This document shows, in pieces, positions 1 through 10,295 of a stretch of 64,000 nt of DNA. The notes below the pieces were generated by a model. The model did not search any database. It saw only the letters and a program-made list of their open reading frames with translations, and was not told where the DNA came from. The stretch is from Pyrenula massariospora. Lineage: Eukaryota > Ascomycota > Eurotiomycetes > Pyrenulales > Pyrenulaceae. Made by a program: the position numbers and the translations under genes. Where the stretch lies: contig JAGFMI010000013.1 of NCBI GenBank assembly GCA_021030905.1, positions 310,001-374,000 on the forward strand, written 5' to 3'. Each line of letters opens with the position of its first letter. The stretch's first letter is position 1.

Positions 1-146
1 AATCCATCTGCCGGAGCAGGTACAACGACGGAGATATTCGGCTTGTCATTGGTAATAGACGACTGGTCGACGCTTTGAGGGTCGCCATTTTCGAGATCAG
101 AAGCTGGAGTCCCCTGTGACGAGAGGTCTGAGACATCTTGAGACAT
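1..146 (-). CDS. 5' end of an unidentified protein gene (partial)
   Basis: An ATG at 146 on the minus strand opens a frame that stays open to the window edge, 48 codons with no stop. The peptide starts MSQDVSDLSSQGTPASDLEN and is rich in Ser, Asp, Gln and Pro, so this part is probably disordered. An AAAG just before the ATG gives A at -3, a good fungal start context. The start codon region is duplicated: two copies of an AGATGTCTCA-like decamer follow each other, so a second ATG lies a few codons downstream in the same frame. The body of the gene lies left of the window, and nothing here identifies the family. Calling it a real gene is an inference from the open frame, the start context and the long upstream gene-free region. 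Confidence 0.5.
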   Translation of the reverse strand, partial: MSQDVSDLSSQGTPASDLENGDPQSVDQSSITNDKPNISVVVPAPADG

Positions 147-1418
147 CTTTGATTTAAGTAAAGGACAGTCCCGTGCTCAGTGAAGATAGAGTCACTTAGA
201 AGGAAATATGCAGGTGACTGAAACTGGTTCTCAACGGTCGACGAAAAGAGTAAGAGTGTTGTGAGGATGAGAAGTATGCAATAACAGTCCTCTGTAGTAT
301 AGGAATGAAGAGTTGGAGGAATCGGTCAATGGTGATCAGAGGTTCGTAGTGAGGGTAAAGGTCCAGAACGGAAAGCCGCCGCAAAGCGGCTACACAAGCA
401 TCCAATGACGTGCTGTAGAAGATGCAGTGATTGCTTACATGGATGAAGAATATTTGATGATACAAGGAAATGCAAATGGGAAGTAATTGTAAGAGAGAGG
501 AAGGATAGAGCAAAGGGGTGAGGAATTTATAACCCCTGAATCGGAGCGGGAATGCCAAGACTCTCTATGGCGGAGCGGAACGGATCAACTTGGTTCGAAA
601 ACTGTGAGAAAATAGAGATGAACAAATGACGGACGAGCTGGTGATAGAAAGCTTTTCGGGATACGAGTTGCAGAGATGATCTTTGCCGTGAGAAATGTCT
701 CATTGTGGGAAGGCTGTGCCAGCGTAAAAGTTTCTGCACTATGGTGGAAAGGTCACGCATGAGAGCCTCAAAGATGGTACTCGACATCGAGAATTCATGT
801 GAACGTTAAGGATGCACTACCGGTTTATTAACAAACTAGGATACATTCTGCAAAGTATCCTAGCCCGTTGAGCCTTCAGACCGCAGATGGACAGCTACCA
901 ACATCAATATGGGCAGGGACAGACAAATATTCGTGAATGAAGCGTTTCCCAACCTTTTCGTCGAGCACCTGTGGACTGATTCTATGGGACAAACGGATAG
1001 GAGCGCATGAGAGAGATACATGAAAGAGGCGACGGTAGTCGCCGTGTGAGATGTTGGACATTCTGGCAAAGATAGAAATTAAAAGTACTTTGAGGCGGCG
1101 CGATTATTTGATCCTCAAACTGGTCCAGGATTCTGCAGACAGAGTTTCTCAATTCGACAACAAACAAGAACGGGGGAGTGTCTAGTTTATAAAGGTGAGA
1201 CATATGCAAAGTGGGGCCGCGATCTCCACTTCCCGCGTTCCACCAGGAAGCTCTTGGAGAAGCTTTGGGATCGTGACTCCACACACGTTGTAAAGAAAAA
1301 CGTCTTCTGTTACTCGGCCGCCTCGAGCATTTTCATAATTCTTCATAGCTTCAACAGCCCAGCTAAATTATCTATAGACACTTCAAGGTCTATCGAAGCT
1401 TTTTCACTGGTCGCAAAC
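147..1418. other. Divergent intergenic region, no gene seen
   Basis: About 1.27 kb lies between the unknown minus-strand gene start and the eIF2B-alpha start. Short frames on both strands (for example 196-558 and 860-1284, minus) show no family features. It should hold both promoters and 5' leaders. An in-frame upstream ATG at 1254 would add 55 residues to eIF2B-alpha, but that stretch does not look like the family N-terminus. Confidence 0.6.
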
Positions 1419-2537
1419 ATGACCGCAACCACCTCTCCTCCTCCACCGCGACCGCCGGCCCCACCCCCCTTCGACATAGTCTCAACCTACAAATCCCTCC
1501 TCGCCGCCGACCCTTCCCTCCCAATGCCCATCGCCGCCATAGAGTCCCTCGTCCAAACCCTCACCTCATCACGCAGCACCACAATCAGCGAAACCCTCTC
1601 CCTCCTCCAATCCTCCTCCACCACCCTCCGCCAGCAAATCCCCAACCCAATCTCCCTCTCCGCCGGGACCGACCTCTTCCAACGCTACCTAATCACCTCC
1701 CTCAACCGCCCGGAATCCAGCGACTTCCCCACCCTCCGCAACCACATCCTCACCAACAGCCGCCTCTTCATCTCCCGCGCCAAACAGGCCCGCGAGAAGA
1801 TCGCCAGCTACGGCACCGACCTCCTCGCCGACCACCGCACCGTCCTCACCTACGGCGGCTCCCGCGTCGTCGACGCCATGCTCCGCCGCGCCGCCGACCC
1901 CCGTCACGACGCCAAACGACACACCGGCATCCGCTTCAGAGTCATCTACGTCATCCCACCACCCCCCTCCACCACCACCACCACCGCTGCTTCCCCCGAA
2001 GGCCTCTCAACCGTGCACGCCCTCCGCGCCCTCTCCGTCCCCGTCGCCACCATCCCCCCCTCCGCCGTCGCCTACGCCCTCGGCAAGGCCGACCTCGTCA
2101 TCGTCGGCGCCGAGGGCGTGCTGGAGAACGGCGGCATCGTCTCGCGCCTGGGCACCGGCCAGCTCGGCCTGCTCGCGCACGCCCTGCAGAAACCCTTCTA
2201 CGTCGTCGCCGAGAGCTACAAGTTCGTGCGGCTGTATCCGCTCGGGCAGTATGACTTGCCTGTTGAGCAGAGGGTGGTGCGGTTTAGGACGGCGGAGGAT
2301 GAGCAGAGAGAGCGGGAGAATGGGGAAGAGAGCGTGGTGGTGGTGGATGGTGCCGTGGAGAAGGAGGAGGGGGGGAGGAAGGGGTATTTCGACCACCGCG
2401 AACCGACGGTGGGCTCTACGACGTTGACCGACGCGGTAGATTTCACGCCCCCCAATTTAATTTCAGCGCTCATCACCGAGACCGGAGTGCTCACGCCCAG
2501 CGCCGTCAGCGAGGAGTTGATCAAGCTATGGTTCTGA
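1419..2537 (+). CDS. GCN3: Translation initiation factor eIF2B, alpha subunit
   Basis: Regulatory alpha subunit of the cytosolic guanine-nucleotide exchange factor for eIF2; in the family it senses phosphorylated eIF2-alpha in the general amino-acid control response. The single-exon product is 372 residues. The C-terminal Rossmann-like half is clear: TYGGSRVVDAML, then HALRALSVPVATIPPSAVAY, VIVGAEGVLENGGIVSRLGT and PFYVVAESYKFVR, and a C-terminus with FTPPNLISALITETGVLTPS ending in LWF. I chose the ATG at 1419 (A at -3) over the in-frame ATG at 1254. Two features are unusual for the family: a Pro/Thr-rich insert near residue 175 and an acidic Glu/Gly-rich insert at about 287-330. Base composition is extreme: C-rich to about 2,150, then G-rich at 2,220-2,390. 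It is convergent with the SreA-like gene. Confidence 0.93.
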   Translation: MTATTSPPPPRPPAPPPFDIVSTYKSLLAADPSLPMPIAAIESLVQTLTSSRSTTISETLSLLQSSSTTLRQQIPNPISLSAGTDLFQRYLITSLNRPESSDFPTLRNHILTNSRLFISRAKQAREKIASYGTDLLADHRTVLTYGGSRVVDAMLRRAADPRHDAKRHTGIRFRVIYVIPPPPSTTTTTAASPEGLSTVHALRALSVPVATIPPSAVAYALGKADLVIVGAEGVLENGGIVSRLGTGQLGLLAHALQKPFYVVAESYKFVRLYPLGQYDLPVEQRVVRFRTAEDEQRERENGEESVVVVDGAVEKEEGGRKGYFDHREPTVGSTTLTDAVDFTPPNLISALITETGVLTPSAVSEELIKLWF

Positions 2538-2866
2538 ACCAAAAAAAAAGCAACAAAAACTTTTAAAATCGGATATTTGCGTCCCCCAAAAAGGGAGCAA
2601 GCACTCAAATGCTCAAAAATGCAACATGGTTACAGATCAGTCATTAATATCCGGATGCCCAGTCCCGTGGAAATTCCCCGGATGTGTATCTCATAAAAAA
2701 AAACGCTCTAATAAGCTAGGCTCCCCCCGGGGCCTGTGTGCTGTGCATGCCATGCAACCCATCAAATACCTTTTACTCAGGTTCCACCAGCGCCATGCTA
2801 AATGACGATTTTCGACCCCCGTTGCCGCGCTAAAACGCCGTGTCCCTTTGTTTTCATTTTCATTTA
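2538..2866. other. Convergent intergenic region (eIF2B-alpha / SreA)
   Basis: This 329-bp gap between two facing stop codons holds A-runs just after the eIF2B-alpha stop (about 2,541-2,565 and 2,694-2,703) and a short C/G cluster near 2,725. It probably contains both 3' UTRs. No gene is visible. Confidence 0.6.
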
Positions 2867-4527
2867 TCATCCCAACTCCGCCAACTCCCTCTCCTTCGCC
2901 TGCAACGCGTGCCGAATGTGCTCCGCCTCACGCAGCAGTTGCGCGCGCTTCTCGGCCCGCGGACTCCCCCGGCTGCTCACACCCATCTGTACCGCGGCGC
3001 CGGCCGCCTGGTTCTTGTGGTGTGCCTGGTGGCTGAGCGCCAGCAGCGAGGGGTCGACGGGGGTGCCGCCGCCGCCGCCTTCGGCGGAGCCGGGCGGGGG
3101 CATGCTGGACGCGTCCCGGGAGGAGCCGTTGATGCGCTTCACCTCGTCGTCCAGGTCGCCGGCGTCCAGGCTGGAGATGGAGCGTTTGCGGCTGTGGGAG
3201 GGGCGGCGCGGCGGGGGGAGGATGCGCGAGTCCGGATCGATGAGGTTTCCCGTCGTGGTGGAGCCGGACTTGTAGCCCGTGAAGTCGATCAGGGGCGGGT
3301 GCGGGCCCCGGAGGTACTGCTGAGAGGGGTCTTGTTGAGGTCCCGCGGACGTGTATGAGAGAGGGGTGGCGCTGGGGGTGGTTGGAGGGAGATTCGCAGC
3401 ACGTGAAGGTTCTTGCAGAGCGGCCGGCACGACACGTTTCCTGCGTTTGATTGTGGACTTTTTCATGGCCACGGGTCGATGTGCGCCGTGTAGCTTGTGG
3501 TATAAACCTTTTCTTCGTTAGCAACTTGCGCCAATTTGTCCAGGACACAGAATCCCAACTTACCGCAAGCGTTACAAATAGGGTGGCCTTCATCGTCTCT
3601 CCTCCACAGCGGCGTCACTGTGGTTCCACAATTCTGACAAGCAATCACAAGAGCTGGGTCTCCCACGGGTGAACCTCTTCCCGGCGCAGACGTCTCGCTG
3701 GCGGCGTCATGGTCTTCCATGTCCACGTCCTGCGTGGAGACGCTCGGGCTCGTTCGCGCTGGCGAAGACGCCTTCGGTTTGCCATTCGTCAATTTCGCGA
3801 CGCGGTTATTGTACGCGGGACAGCCGTCACAACCGTCTGCACCCCCGGCCCCATTACACATGCCGCCACCAGGGCAGCTGCCTGAAGAATGCTCTGGAGG
3901 CACGTACGGTGCTTTTTCCTGCAGAATCGGGGGAGTTTCGAGGGATTGGGAAGGGGAGACGCTTGTTCTTTGGCGGGCGGTGGTCGGGGCGGGGGAGAGG
4001 GTGGTGCTTGTAGAGCAGGTCGGCTTTTTCATGCCGCTTGGGCGAGAGGTGTTGCGTGCCTTGAGGTATAGGCCGCAAGCGTTGCAGATGGTGTTGCCCG
4101 TCGGTGATCGTCGCCACAGCGGGGTTCTGGTAGTGCCGCAGTTGCTGCAGACGACATGTCAGGAATGCAAGGGCCAAAAAGAAAAAACTACCCCAGCAAA
4201 ATGCCAAACGCCTTACCTGCATGTCTGCCCAAGGTTCGTAGTCTCGTTCTTCTTCGAAATTTCCTCGTCACTGTGTTCGGTGCTCTTCTGGCTCGGCTCC
4301 GGTGAAGAGGGCGCTGCGGCCTTGTCCGTTTCCGTCCGCTGCAGGAGCATCTTTCCATACACGCTCTCGGCGCTACTGCTGCTCTCTCGCGCGCCCCTCG
4401 CTGACGTAACCAGCTGGTGTGCGGCGTCCAAGTCCTCGGCGGACGGCTGGCGTAGGAGATCGGAATGCAGTCGTGGAAGAGAGGAGGGTGGTGGTGCCAT
4501 GCGCGTGTGAAGGGCCAACATTCCCAC
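2867..4527 (-). CDS. sreA: SreA-type GATA transcription factor, repressor of iron uptake
   Basis: Nuclear repressor of siderophore synthesis and high-affinity iron uptake when iron is sufficient, by family. Three exons join in phase: 4217-4527, 3564-4144 and 2867-3507 (introns of 72 and 56 nt), giving 510 residues. Finger 1 has Cys103, 106, 124 and 127 with [20 protein letters not shown]. The family-specific Cys-rich iron-sensing region has Cys194, 200, 209 and 212 (CPGGGMCNG, then [11 protein letters not shown]). Finger 2 has Cys273, 276, 294 and 297 and continues across intron 2 into [18 protein letters not shown] basic stretch ([10 protein letters not shown]) follows, and the C-terminus ([19 protein letters not shown]) looks like a short coiled coil, as in SRE/SreA/Urbs1. 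Two fingers with the Cys-rich spacer between them separate this from AreA-like activators. The start may be residue 1 or Met10. Confidence 0.95.
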
Positions 4528-5772
4528 GGTTCAGCTCTCTCGCTAGATTTCTTTTTTCCGCGCCGTCGTCGCTTCTGGGGTTGATGGGCTCCTCGACCAT
4601 AGAGAGTGAAGAGGGCGGTGACGATCCCTTCCCCACGATTCCTCCACAGAGAGAGAGAGAGGGCGTGAGAGTCAGGTGATGCGGACACAATCGATAGGCT
4701 GCCGCGTGTCTGGCCGTCTCCAAGCGATAAGCAACCACAGATTTCCCATGCAGGACCGACCAATATCAATGAGATTTTTTTCAGATCTTGAAAGGGGATA
4801 TTCGGTATCTTTCAACTCCGTCCTTTCATTGCTGGCACCGCCCAAGAAGTAATGAGCTCGAGCCCCTCCCTTCACCGTCAAAAGGTCGTTCAAAACCCAT
4901 GACCGAGTGACGGTGTGTTCCCAAACAGGCTAGCCTTGTAATTACGTTTGGAAATCAGATTCATCGCCGTTCCGATTGGTTGACTAGGGTTTTAAGGTTG
5001 CCGGTCCTCGGTCACGGTCCGGAGCCCGCCTGGGGTTGGGGAAGGCCCCAAATCTGCACAGAGTTATCACTCTTCTGGTCTGTTCCGGCCCAACAGAGCA
5101 GTTTCCCAACTCGTAGACTGAGCTGCAATCGAGCCCCAGAAGGAAAAGAGCACGGGGAAAGGGTCTCGGCCGGAAACCGGCATTTAAATTTTAAAAATTA
5201 TCCTGGCGTTGAATCCGGGAGATCATGGCGGCGGAATTTTCTGAAACTCCGCTAGAAATTGCCCTCTCAAGTCGATTGTGCGCGGTGATTTGCTCTACTG
5301 CATGTGCGAGCCCTTTCTCTAAGTGGGTTTTGCTGACCACGGAGTCACCGACCGTGATATGCATGTCATGCAAGCACATCATTCTGACAGCGCAGATTCT
5401 TGTTCCTTCGGATTGCCCTTCACAGTATACATGTATAACGAAACACTCTTAAGGAGTCCCCGGGAGCCTGGAGCCCCCGTATCTACCCGATAAGCGCTGT
5501 GCAAATAGCGAATCCATTGGCTGAGCCTCAAGGCCCGGTCCATGGTCATCCTCCGAGTCCGCAGTAGCACCGCCATGAGGGCCATTGCAAGACAAGCAAC
5601 ATCACAACAAACAATATATCCAACCAAGTACCTCCGGGTGGGTCTCAACTTTTAATCAATCGCCCTTGGCATGCAGCCCCCAACACATCATCGACTTCGG
5701 AACGCGAGATATCTCAGCGGGAACAGGGGTGACTTCAAACATTATCCGCCCTCGGTGACGCCGAACGTACCC
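4528..5772. other. Upstream region of the SreA gene; no gene seen
   Basis: About 1.25 kb lies between the SreA start and the end of the Tvp15-like gene. It should hold the SreA promoter and leader. Isolated GATA elements occur (CGATAAG near 4,725 and CCGATAAG near 5,487), which could be sites for GATA factors including self-regulation, but such short words are expected by chance. I found no full ATCWGATAA siderophore-repressor site here by eye. Short frames in the region look like noise. Confidence 0.4.
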
Positions 5773-6492
5773 TTACACCTGCTCCGCCCCCCATCCGGCA
5801 TCCGCATCACGCATGTTTGATGGAGGTTCAATCTGGGGCATAAATTCCAACGCGCAGTAGCCCAGCCCCGTCGCGCCAATGATGGTGGCGGCAATGTAGC
5901 GGAGTATGAAGCCCTTCTCCAGAATCACGGTGCCGATGAAGACGTAGACTTGTTCAGGGAAGCCACCAATCAGCCTTTTCCCGCCTCATCACGATCTGAT
6001 ACTGGGAGCACTCACAGATACCACGCCCGAGGAAGGAGAAGAGGAAGGAGGCGTATCGCGGGATGTAGGGCGGAACCTGGGGGAGGAGCTCGAGGCCGAT
6101 AATTCCTATTCCAGGAACTTTGTCAGCAATAGCGGTTTCAGGCCATCATCACATCGAACACGATGTGTGAGAAGAGGGTTCCCTACCAAGACCAAATATT
6201 ATGACGTAGACTCCAATGATGATGGTATGCCTGTACGTGAGGAGAAAGGTGAGCGGATATGCGAAAAAAGGGTTTCGCGCTCGCTCAGGGGTTCCACATA
6301 CAGCCAGACCTTTCCCAAGAACTCTCCAATTCCGCCGAGGATCATGAGACCTCCGACCGCGAGGTTGATTAGTCGGCTGGCGCGATTCAAGATGAGTTAG
6401 CCGAAGCTCCTCGTCTTCGGAACGGCTTCATGCGCGCAACAGGATGGGCCCTTGAAGCTTTTGCTCACTCACAAGATGTTCGAGAAATCCAT
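5773..6492 (-). CDS. Tvp15-like Golgi / COPI-associated membrane protein
   Basis: Small multi-spanning membrane protein of the late Golgi, by similarity to the Tvp15/COPI-associated family. The frame is split into five small exons that join cleanly: 6473-6492, 6302-6376, 6187-6230, 6016-6105 and 5773-5948, with introns of 96, 71, 81 and 67 nt, giving 134 residues. The product starts MDFSNIFRLINLAVGGLMIL, has hydrophobic segments at about 8-25, 32-50, 64-84 and 92-112, and ends with EFMPQIEPPSNMR plus a short polar tail. Family members have similar length and four membrane segments. No single exon is long enough to stand out as an open frame, so the gene is easily missed. Its role is membrane traffic of unknown mechanism; the family assignment rests on the whole-length pattern. 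Confidence 0.82.
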
Positions 6493-6907
6493 GGCGAGGA
6501 AGACACGCCCTACTCGCGTAAAGCCGGTCAAGCGAAGTTTTAGGCCGCCGCGGAGCTATCGATATTAGCTAAGTGTACAGGTCGCCGGTACGGAAGAGAA
6601 TGATCGGATGAGGTGGAGTTTTAGCTGTGATTCCGTTGAATTGGAGGTAATCTGTTGAATTTTGGCGAACTTTGCCGGCGAGCTTTCGCGCTCTCCTGTC
6701 GCTACGGCAGGCTACAGCTTTCGCGGGCGCTAGTCTTGTTGACGATCTTTGCAAGGGGTGGGGGCCAGAGAGCCGCTAAAAAGCGTGAAAAGCCGCTCCT
6801 CACACGTGAGTGTGCGTGGAGATACCAGTACAGGCACATCCGAATGCTCCGGCTGCGCTTAGTGTGATGTAGGTCCATGGGCAACCCAGGGACGTCTATT
6901 GCATTCT
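6493..6907. other. Intergenic region upstream of the Tvp15-like gene
   Basis: About 415 bp between the Tvp15-like start and the glyoxalase II stop. A CACGTG E-box lies at 6803-6808 inside CACACGTGAG, about 310 bp upstream of the Tvp15-like start. No gene is seen. Confidence 0.5.
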
Positions 6908-8058
6908 TTACATACTGTTCTTCATCTCTCTTAGTTTCCCCATCACACTGACTGGATCTGTCTCACCCGTCGCCTTCTGCATCAGCGGATCCGCTACTCT
7001 CATAAACACGTTATGCTTCTTTTCATCTACGATGGTAAACTTTCCCTGCGTTTCCCGATTTTCGTTCGCAAATTTTTCCAGTGCCTTCACCGACGGGTTT
7101 CCTCCATCGACCTTGACCAGAAACTTCGCATTGCTTTTCGTGTACTCATGGCCCGGGTAGACAGCAGTGTCATCTGGCAGGGCAGCTAACGTCTTGTTGA
7201 GCGCCGTGTGCATTTCAGCTGCTGTTCCCTCAAAGAATTTCCCGCATCCGCCGATGAAGAGTGTGTCACCAGTGAAGACGGCCTTTTTGATGTCTGAGCC
7301 CGAGTCATCTTTCATGTAGTAGCAGATACTGTCTTGGGTGTGGCAGGGAGTATGGAGGGGGGTGACGGATATCGACTTTCCGAGGGAGAAAGGTTTGGAG
7401 TGTTCGGGGGTCTGAGTAACGTGCGCGCAGTCCTTTCCGCCGATTATGGGTGTAGATGGGAATTTTTTGAGCTAAGTAGGTGATAGCGTGTCAGTATCGT
7501 GAGTGTGTTGGCGTTCTGTAGACCAACCATTTCTTCGTTGCCGCCAGCATGGTCCCAATGGCTGTCCAATTGTATCAGCATCCTTCTAAAGGTATAGTTC
7601 CCTTCTTAACCACAGAGCTAGTGCGCGTACTGGTGTGTATTGACAATGGCTGTGAGTTTTATTTTCCCTGCATCGATCTCCTCTTTCACTGTCGGCGCGA
7701 CCCTGGCGGGTAGAATAATATCAGCAATTTGATATAGAGTAGCAGGGCGAGGCGAAGGAGCTAAGGCTTGGAGACATTTCGGACATACTCGGTCGGGTTT
7801 GCAGGATCGATTACCATTGCATCTTTGGTCTCTTCGTCGCTCACCACGTAGGCATAGTTGTTTGAGCTTCCAACCCCTGCAGTTACACAAACAGCGTTAG
7901 AGAATTGATATCTGATGAGACCAAGGCTGTGCGCAAGAGGTTGCATGCAGCTTACACATGGGGATCGACGTGATATGCATGGCGCGTGCAGGTCTCGAGG
8001 AATATGATAACAGAGGTGATAATGAAGAGAGCGGTCTGAGCAATCTATTGATGATCAT
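6908..8058 (-). CDS. GLO2: Glyoxalase II (hydroxyacylglutathione hydrolase), probable cytosolic and mitochondrial forms
   Basis: Hydrolyses S-D-lactoylglutathione to D-lactate and glutathione, the second step of methylglyoxal detoxification. Exons for the short form are 7956-7980, 7789-7876, 7631-7702, 7528-7561 and 6908-7471 (introns 79, 86, 69 and 56 nt), 260 residues from the ATG at 7980. The metallo-beta-lactamase site is intact: THHHWDH at 60-66, then TPCHTQDS, FTGDTLFIGGCGKFFEG and YPGHEYT. The C-terminal glutathione-binding helices follow (NPSVKALEKFANENRETQGK). An in-frame ATG at 8058 adds 26 residues (MIINRLLRPLSSLSPLLSYS then SRPARA), a typical mitochondrial presequence. That ATG has C at -3, whereas the one at 7980 has G at -3, which would fit leaky scanning and two forms. 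Confidence 0.93.
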
Positions 8059-8903
8059 GGGATTGAACGCACACGAAATAGTAGTCCGACGCAAACTGAA
8101 ACTTCGCTTAGGCAATGCAGATATATTCAGACAAATCCTGAAGAAATTGTAGGAGCACCGAGCATTTGGCGCATCGTCGATTGACACCTTTCGGTGACGT
8201 AGATCTCTGCCGCGGGGCCTTTGTGGGGTAAAAGGGGTAAAGGGGGGGGAGCCATGTCAGCCCATGGCACCTACATAAGGTAGCTATTGGGACCCTGCAA
8301 GTGAAACAAAGAACACACCCTCAAGAAATCCATCCCCAGAGTCCCAAGCAGTGCCATTGGTGTGATAAGAAGTGGAGACGATCATCTTTGCGCTAAGATG
8401 CTGCACGGTGGACGGCCAAACCCTCCCTCGGTGCATGAGTATGGTTAACAGTTGTGAATGAAATGCAAGGTATACATTTACTGCCAGTGGCACGGCACCA
8501 TGGATCAGATGATGCTCACGGATGTCTTGTTAGGGGCAAGATACACCATATGGCCCGCTAACTAGTGATCAGTTGTCTCGTCTGTCCCAGGTGCAACACC
8601 AACACCAAAGTCCTGGTCCACGGAAAGCGTTTTCGTTAATCTCCGTCAGTCATGAATCTGTTTCACACTACGTGATTGGAAAATATCCCACGAGTTTTGA
8701 TACCTTTTGAACTGCCAAGACGGTGTGAAGATGGATTTCAGTGGGAGTCTCAACACCGCATACCCAATATTTAGGCCGCCCACCACCTCGGTGGCACGCT
8801 TCTCCATCGGCTTCAAATACTACTGGTACACAACGATCTGCATGAACGTGTCTATGACACCGTAAGATTCCACCCTATGCCGCTGATCAATTGCAAAGTG
8901 GAG
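8059..8903. other. Intergenic region, no gene seen
   Basis: About 845 bp between the glyoxalase II start and the Las1-like stop. It should hold the glyoxalase promoter and the 3' UTR of the next gene. A G/A-rich patch lies at 8,220-8,250. Short frames show no recognisable features. Confidence 0.5.
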
Positions 8904-10295
8904 TTATGCTTTATTCTCCTCGAACACCAGGTCCTTCCAATATCGATCCCATACCCATTCAAACCCCTGCTTCACCATTTCTCGGAGACCGCTCGGCCCT
9001 GAAACGGGCTGCATCTCCATATCATGAACACAGCGATGTCTCATCTCCACAAACTGGGTTGGCATACCTATAGCTACGGCTTGTGCGTGCATAGTGCCGT
9101 GACTTTTCTCGCTCATTTTACGAGCGCTTTCGTTCACCTCCTCGGCTGGGCAGGAGGGCTGTGAATCGTCTTCATTCTTGGAAGCCAGAAGATCGTACGG
9201 ATTTAGTGATATGAAAGACAGCGCGTTTGCATCGTCACCAACCGGTTCCGACTGAGGCAGGTCTTCATTCGCGCTTTGTGACCCTGGACTTAATTTGGCA
9301 ATTGATTCGGAGATCTTTGCGGAGCCATTGCCTTGCTTGGACTCTTCGAGCTCAACCGACAGCTGGGTTCCTGATTTTGCCTCTGCTTTAAGTATTCGAA
9401 CGTCGCGATCGACAAAGGTATTCACGAACCGGATCCATGCCATAGCGTAGACCGCCTTTTTAGCATACGTTTGACTAGGAAGTATTGTTATAGCTTTGGC
9501 GGTAAACTCGTCTGCTGGTGATTTGTGGTTGCTGTCAGGCTCTTGACCTTCATTAGAATTAGCGTAATTAGTTAACTGCTCCATTTGCGCCTGGTCAGTT
9601 GGTGAAGGATCACCTAAGTGCGAAAAAAGCTCCTCCCATTGTAGGAACTCGTTCGGTTGGGTATCAGTCAGTATAGCAGAGACCAAATTCGCCGTGCCCT
9701 GAACAAAAGATGGGTATTCCATTTTTACTCGCAGCATGCGGGGTTCTGATGGTGCAGCAGGATGAAGACCACCCGTCAGATCACTATCATAGATATCGGC
9801 AATACCATGCTCTTGAAGGCGAGAGCGCACTGATGACGATAGTGTAGAAGTACATTTGGGCCCTTGATTCTGGGTCATAGCTGTGTCATCGTTGGAAATC
9901 TGGTCGTTCATAGCATTTTCATTATTTGATACGCTTCTTGATGCTGGAAATAGTAGGCCTCGCACTCGATGTAGTTCTTGAAGTGAACATGAAGCTGGTC
10001 GAATATCACTCGTAGCAGTGGTTCCATCATCAGCTGAAATGCTTAGAAGGGGGCTTCTAATTCTATTGCGAATCTTAGAATAAGGAGAGTCTCTTCGTAT
10101 CTGCAAGGCTTCATCGCGGCTTCTACCATTAGTGTCAGGAATGGTACGTATGTCGGATGAATCGTTTAACAATAAGTCTCGAGAGCTATCCGACTGTTTC
10201 GATGCGTTCACGTCCTTTCTTCCAGTTTTTAAGGCAGAAAATGCAGAAACTAGTCCGTTGGAAGACTTCAGTTTTTTACGCGCTGGTTCCCCCAT
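8904..10295 (-). CDS. Divergent Las1-like HEPN protein
   Basis: Single-exon frame of 463 residues. The first 100 or so are disordered and basic (MGEPARKKLKSSNG at the start). Four blocks then match the order of Las1 family blocks: LQELHRVRGLLFPASR (family: an EL..VR..lyP block), PSFVQGTANLVSAILTD (family: PhavEsTAlLtdAilnD), YAKKAVYAMAWIRFVNTFVD, and the HEPN core AIGMPTQFVEMRHRCVHDME with a C-terminal WVWDRYWKDLV. Las1 is the endoribonuclease that cleaves ITS2 in pre-rRNA with Grc3. The catalytic Arg-x4-His signature is present here as R419-H424, but the usual Thr before the His is Val. The central linker is long and polar. It could be the true but fast-evolving Las1 or a paralogue; the assignment is from motif order only. 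Confidence 0.6.
   Translation of the reverse strand: MGEPARKKLKSSNGLVSAFSALKTGRKDVNASKQSDSSRDLLLNDSSDIRTIPDTNGRSRDEALQIRRDSPYSKIRNRIRSPLLSISADDGTTATSDIRPASCSLQELHRVRGLLFPASRSVSNNENAMNDQISNDDTAMTQNQGPKCTSTLSSSVRSRLQEHGIADIYDSDLTGGLHPAAPSEPRMLRVKMEYPSFVQGTANLVSAILTDTQPNEFLQWEELFSHLGDPSPTDQAQMEQLTNYANSNEGQEPDSNHKSPADEFTAKAITILPSQTYAKKAVYAMAWIRFVNTFVDRDVRILKAEAKSGTQLSVELEESKQGNGSAKISESIAKLSPGSQSANEDLPQSEPVGDDANALSFISLNPYDLLASKNEDDSQPSCPAEEVNESARKMSEKSHGTMHAQAVAIGMPTQFVEMRHRCVHDMEMQPVSGPSGLREMVKQGFEWVWDRYWKDLVFEENKA

Noticed and set aside
1254-1418. 55-residue upstream extension of eIF2B-alpha
   Set aside because: The extension is unlike any eIF2B-alpha N-terminus, and the ATG at 1419 has a good context.
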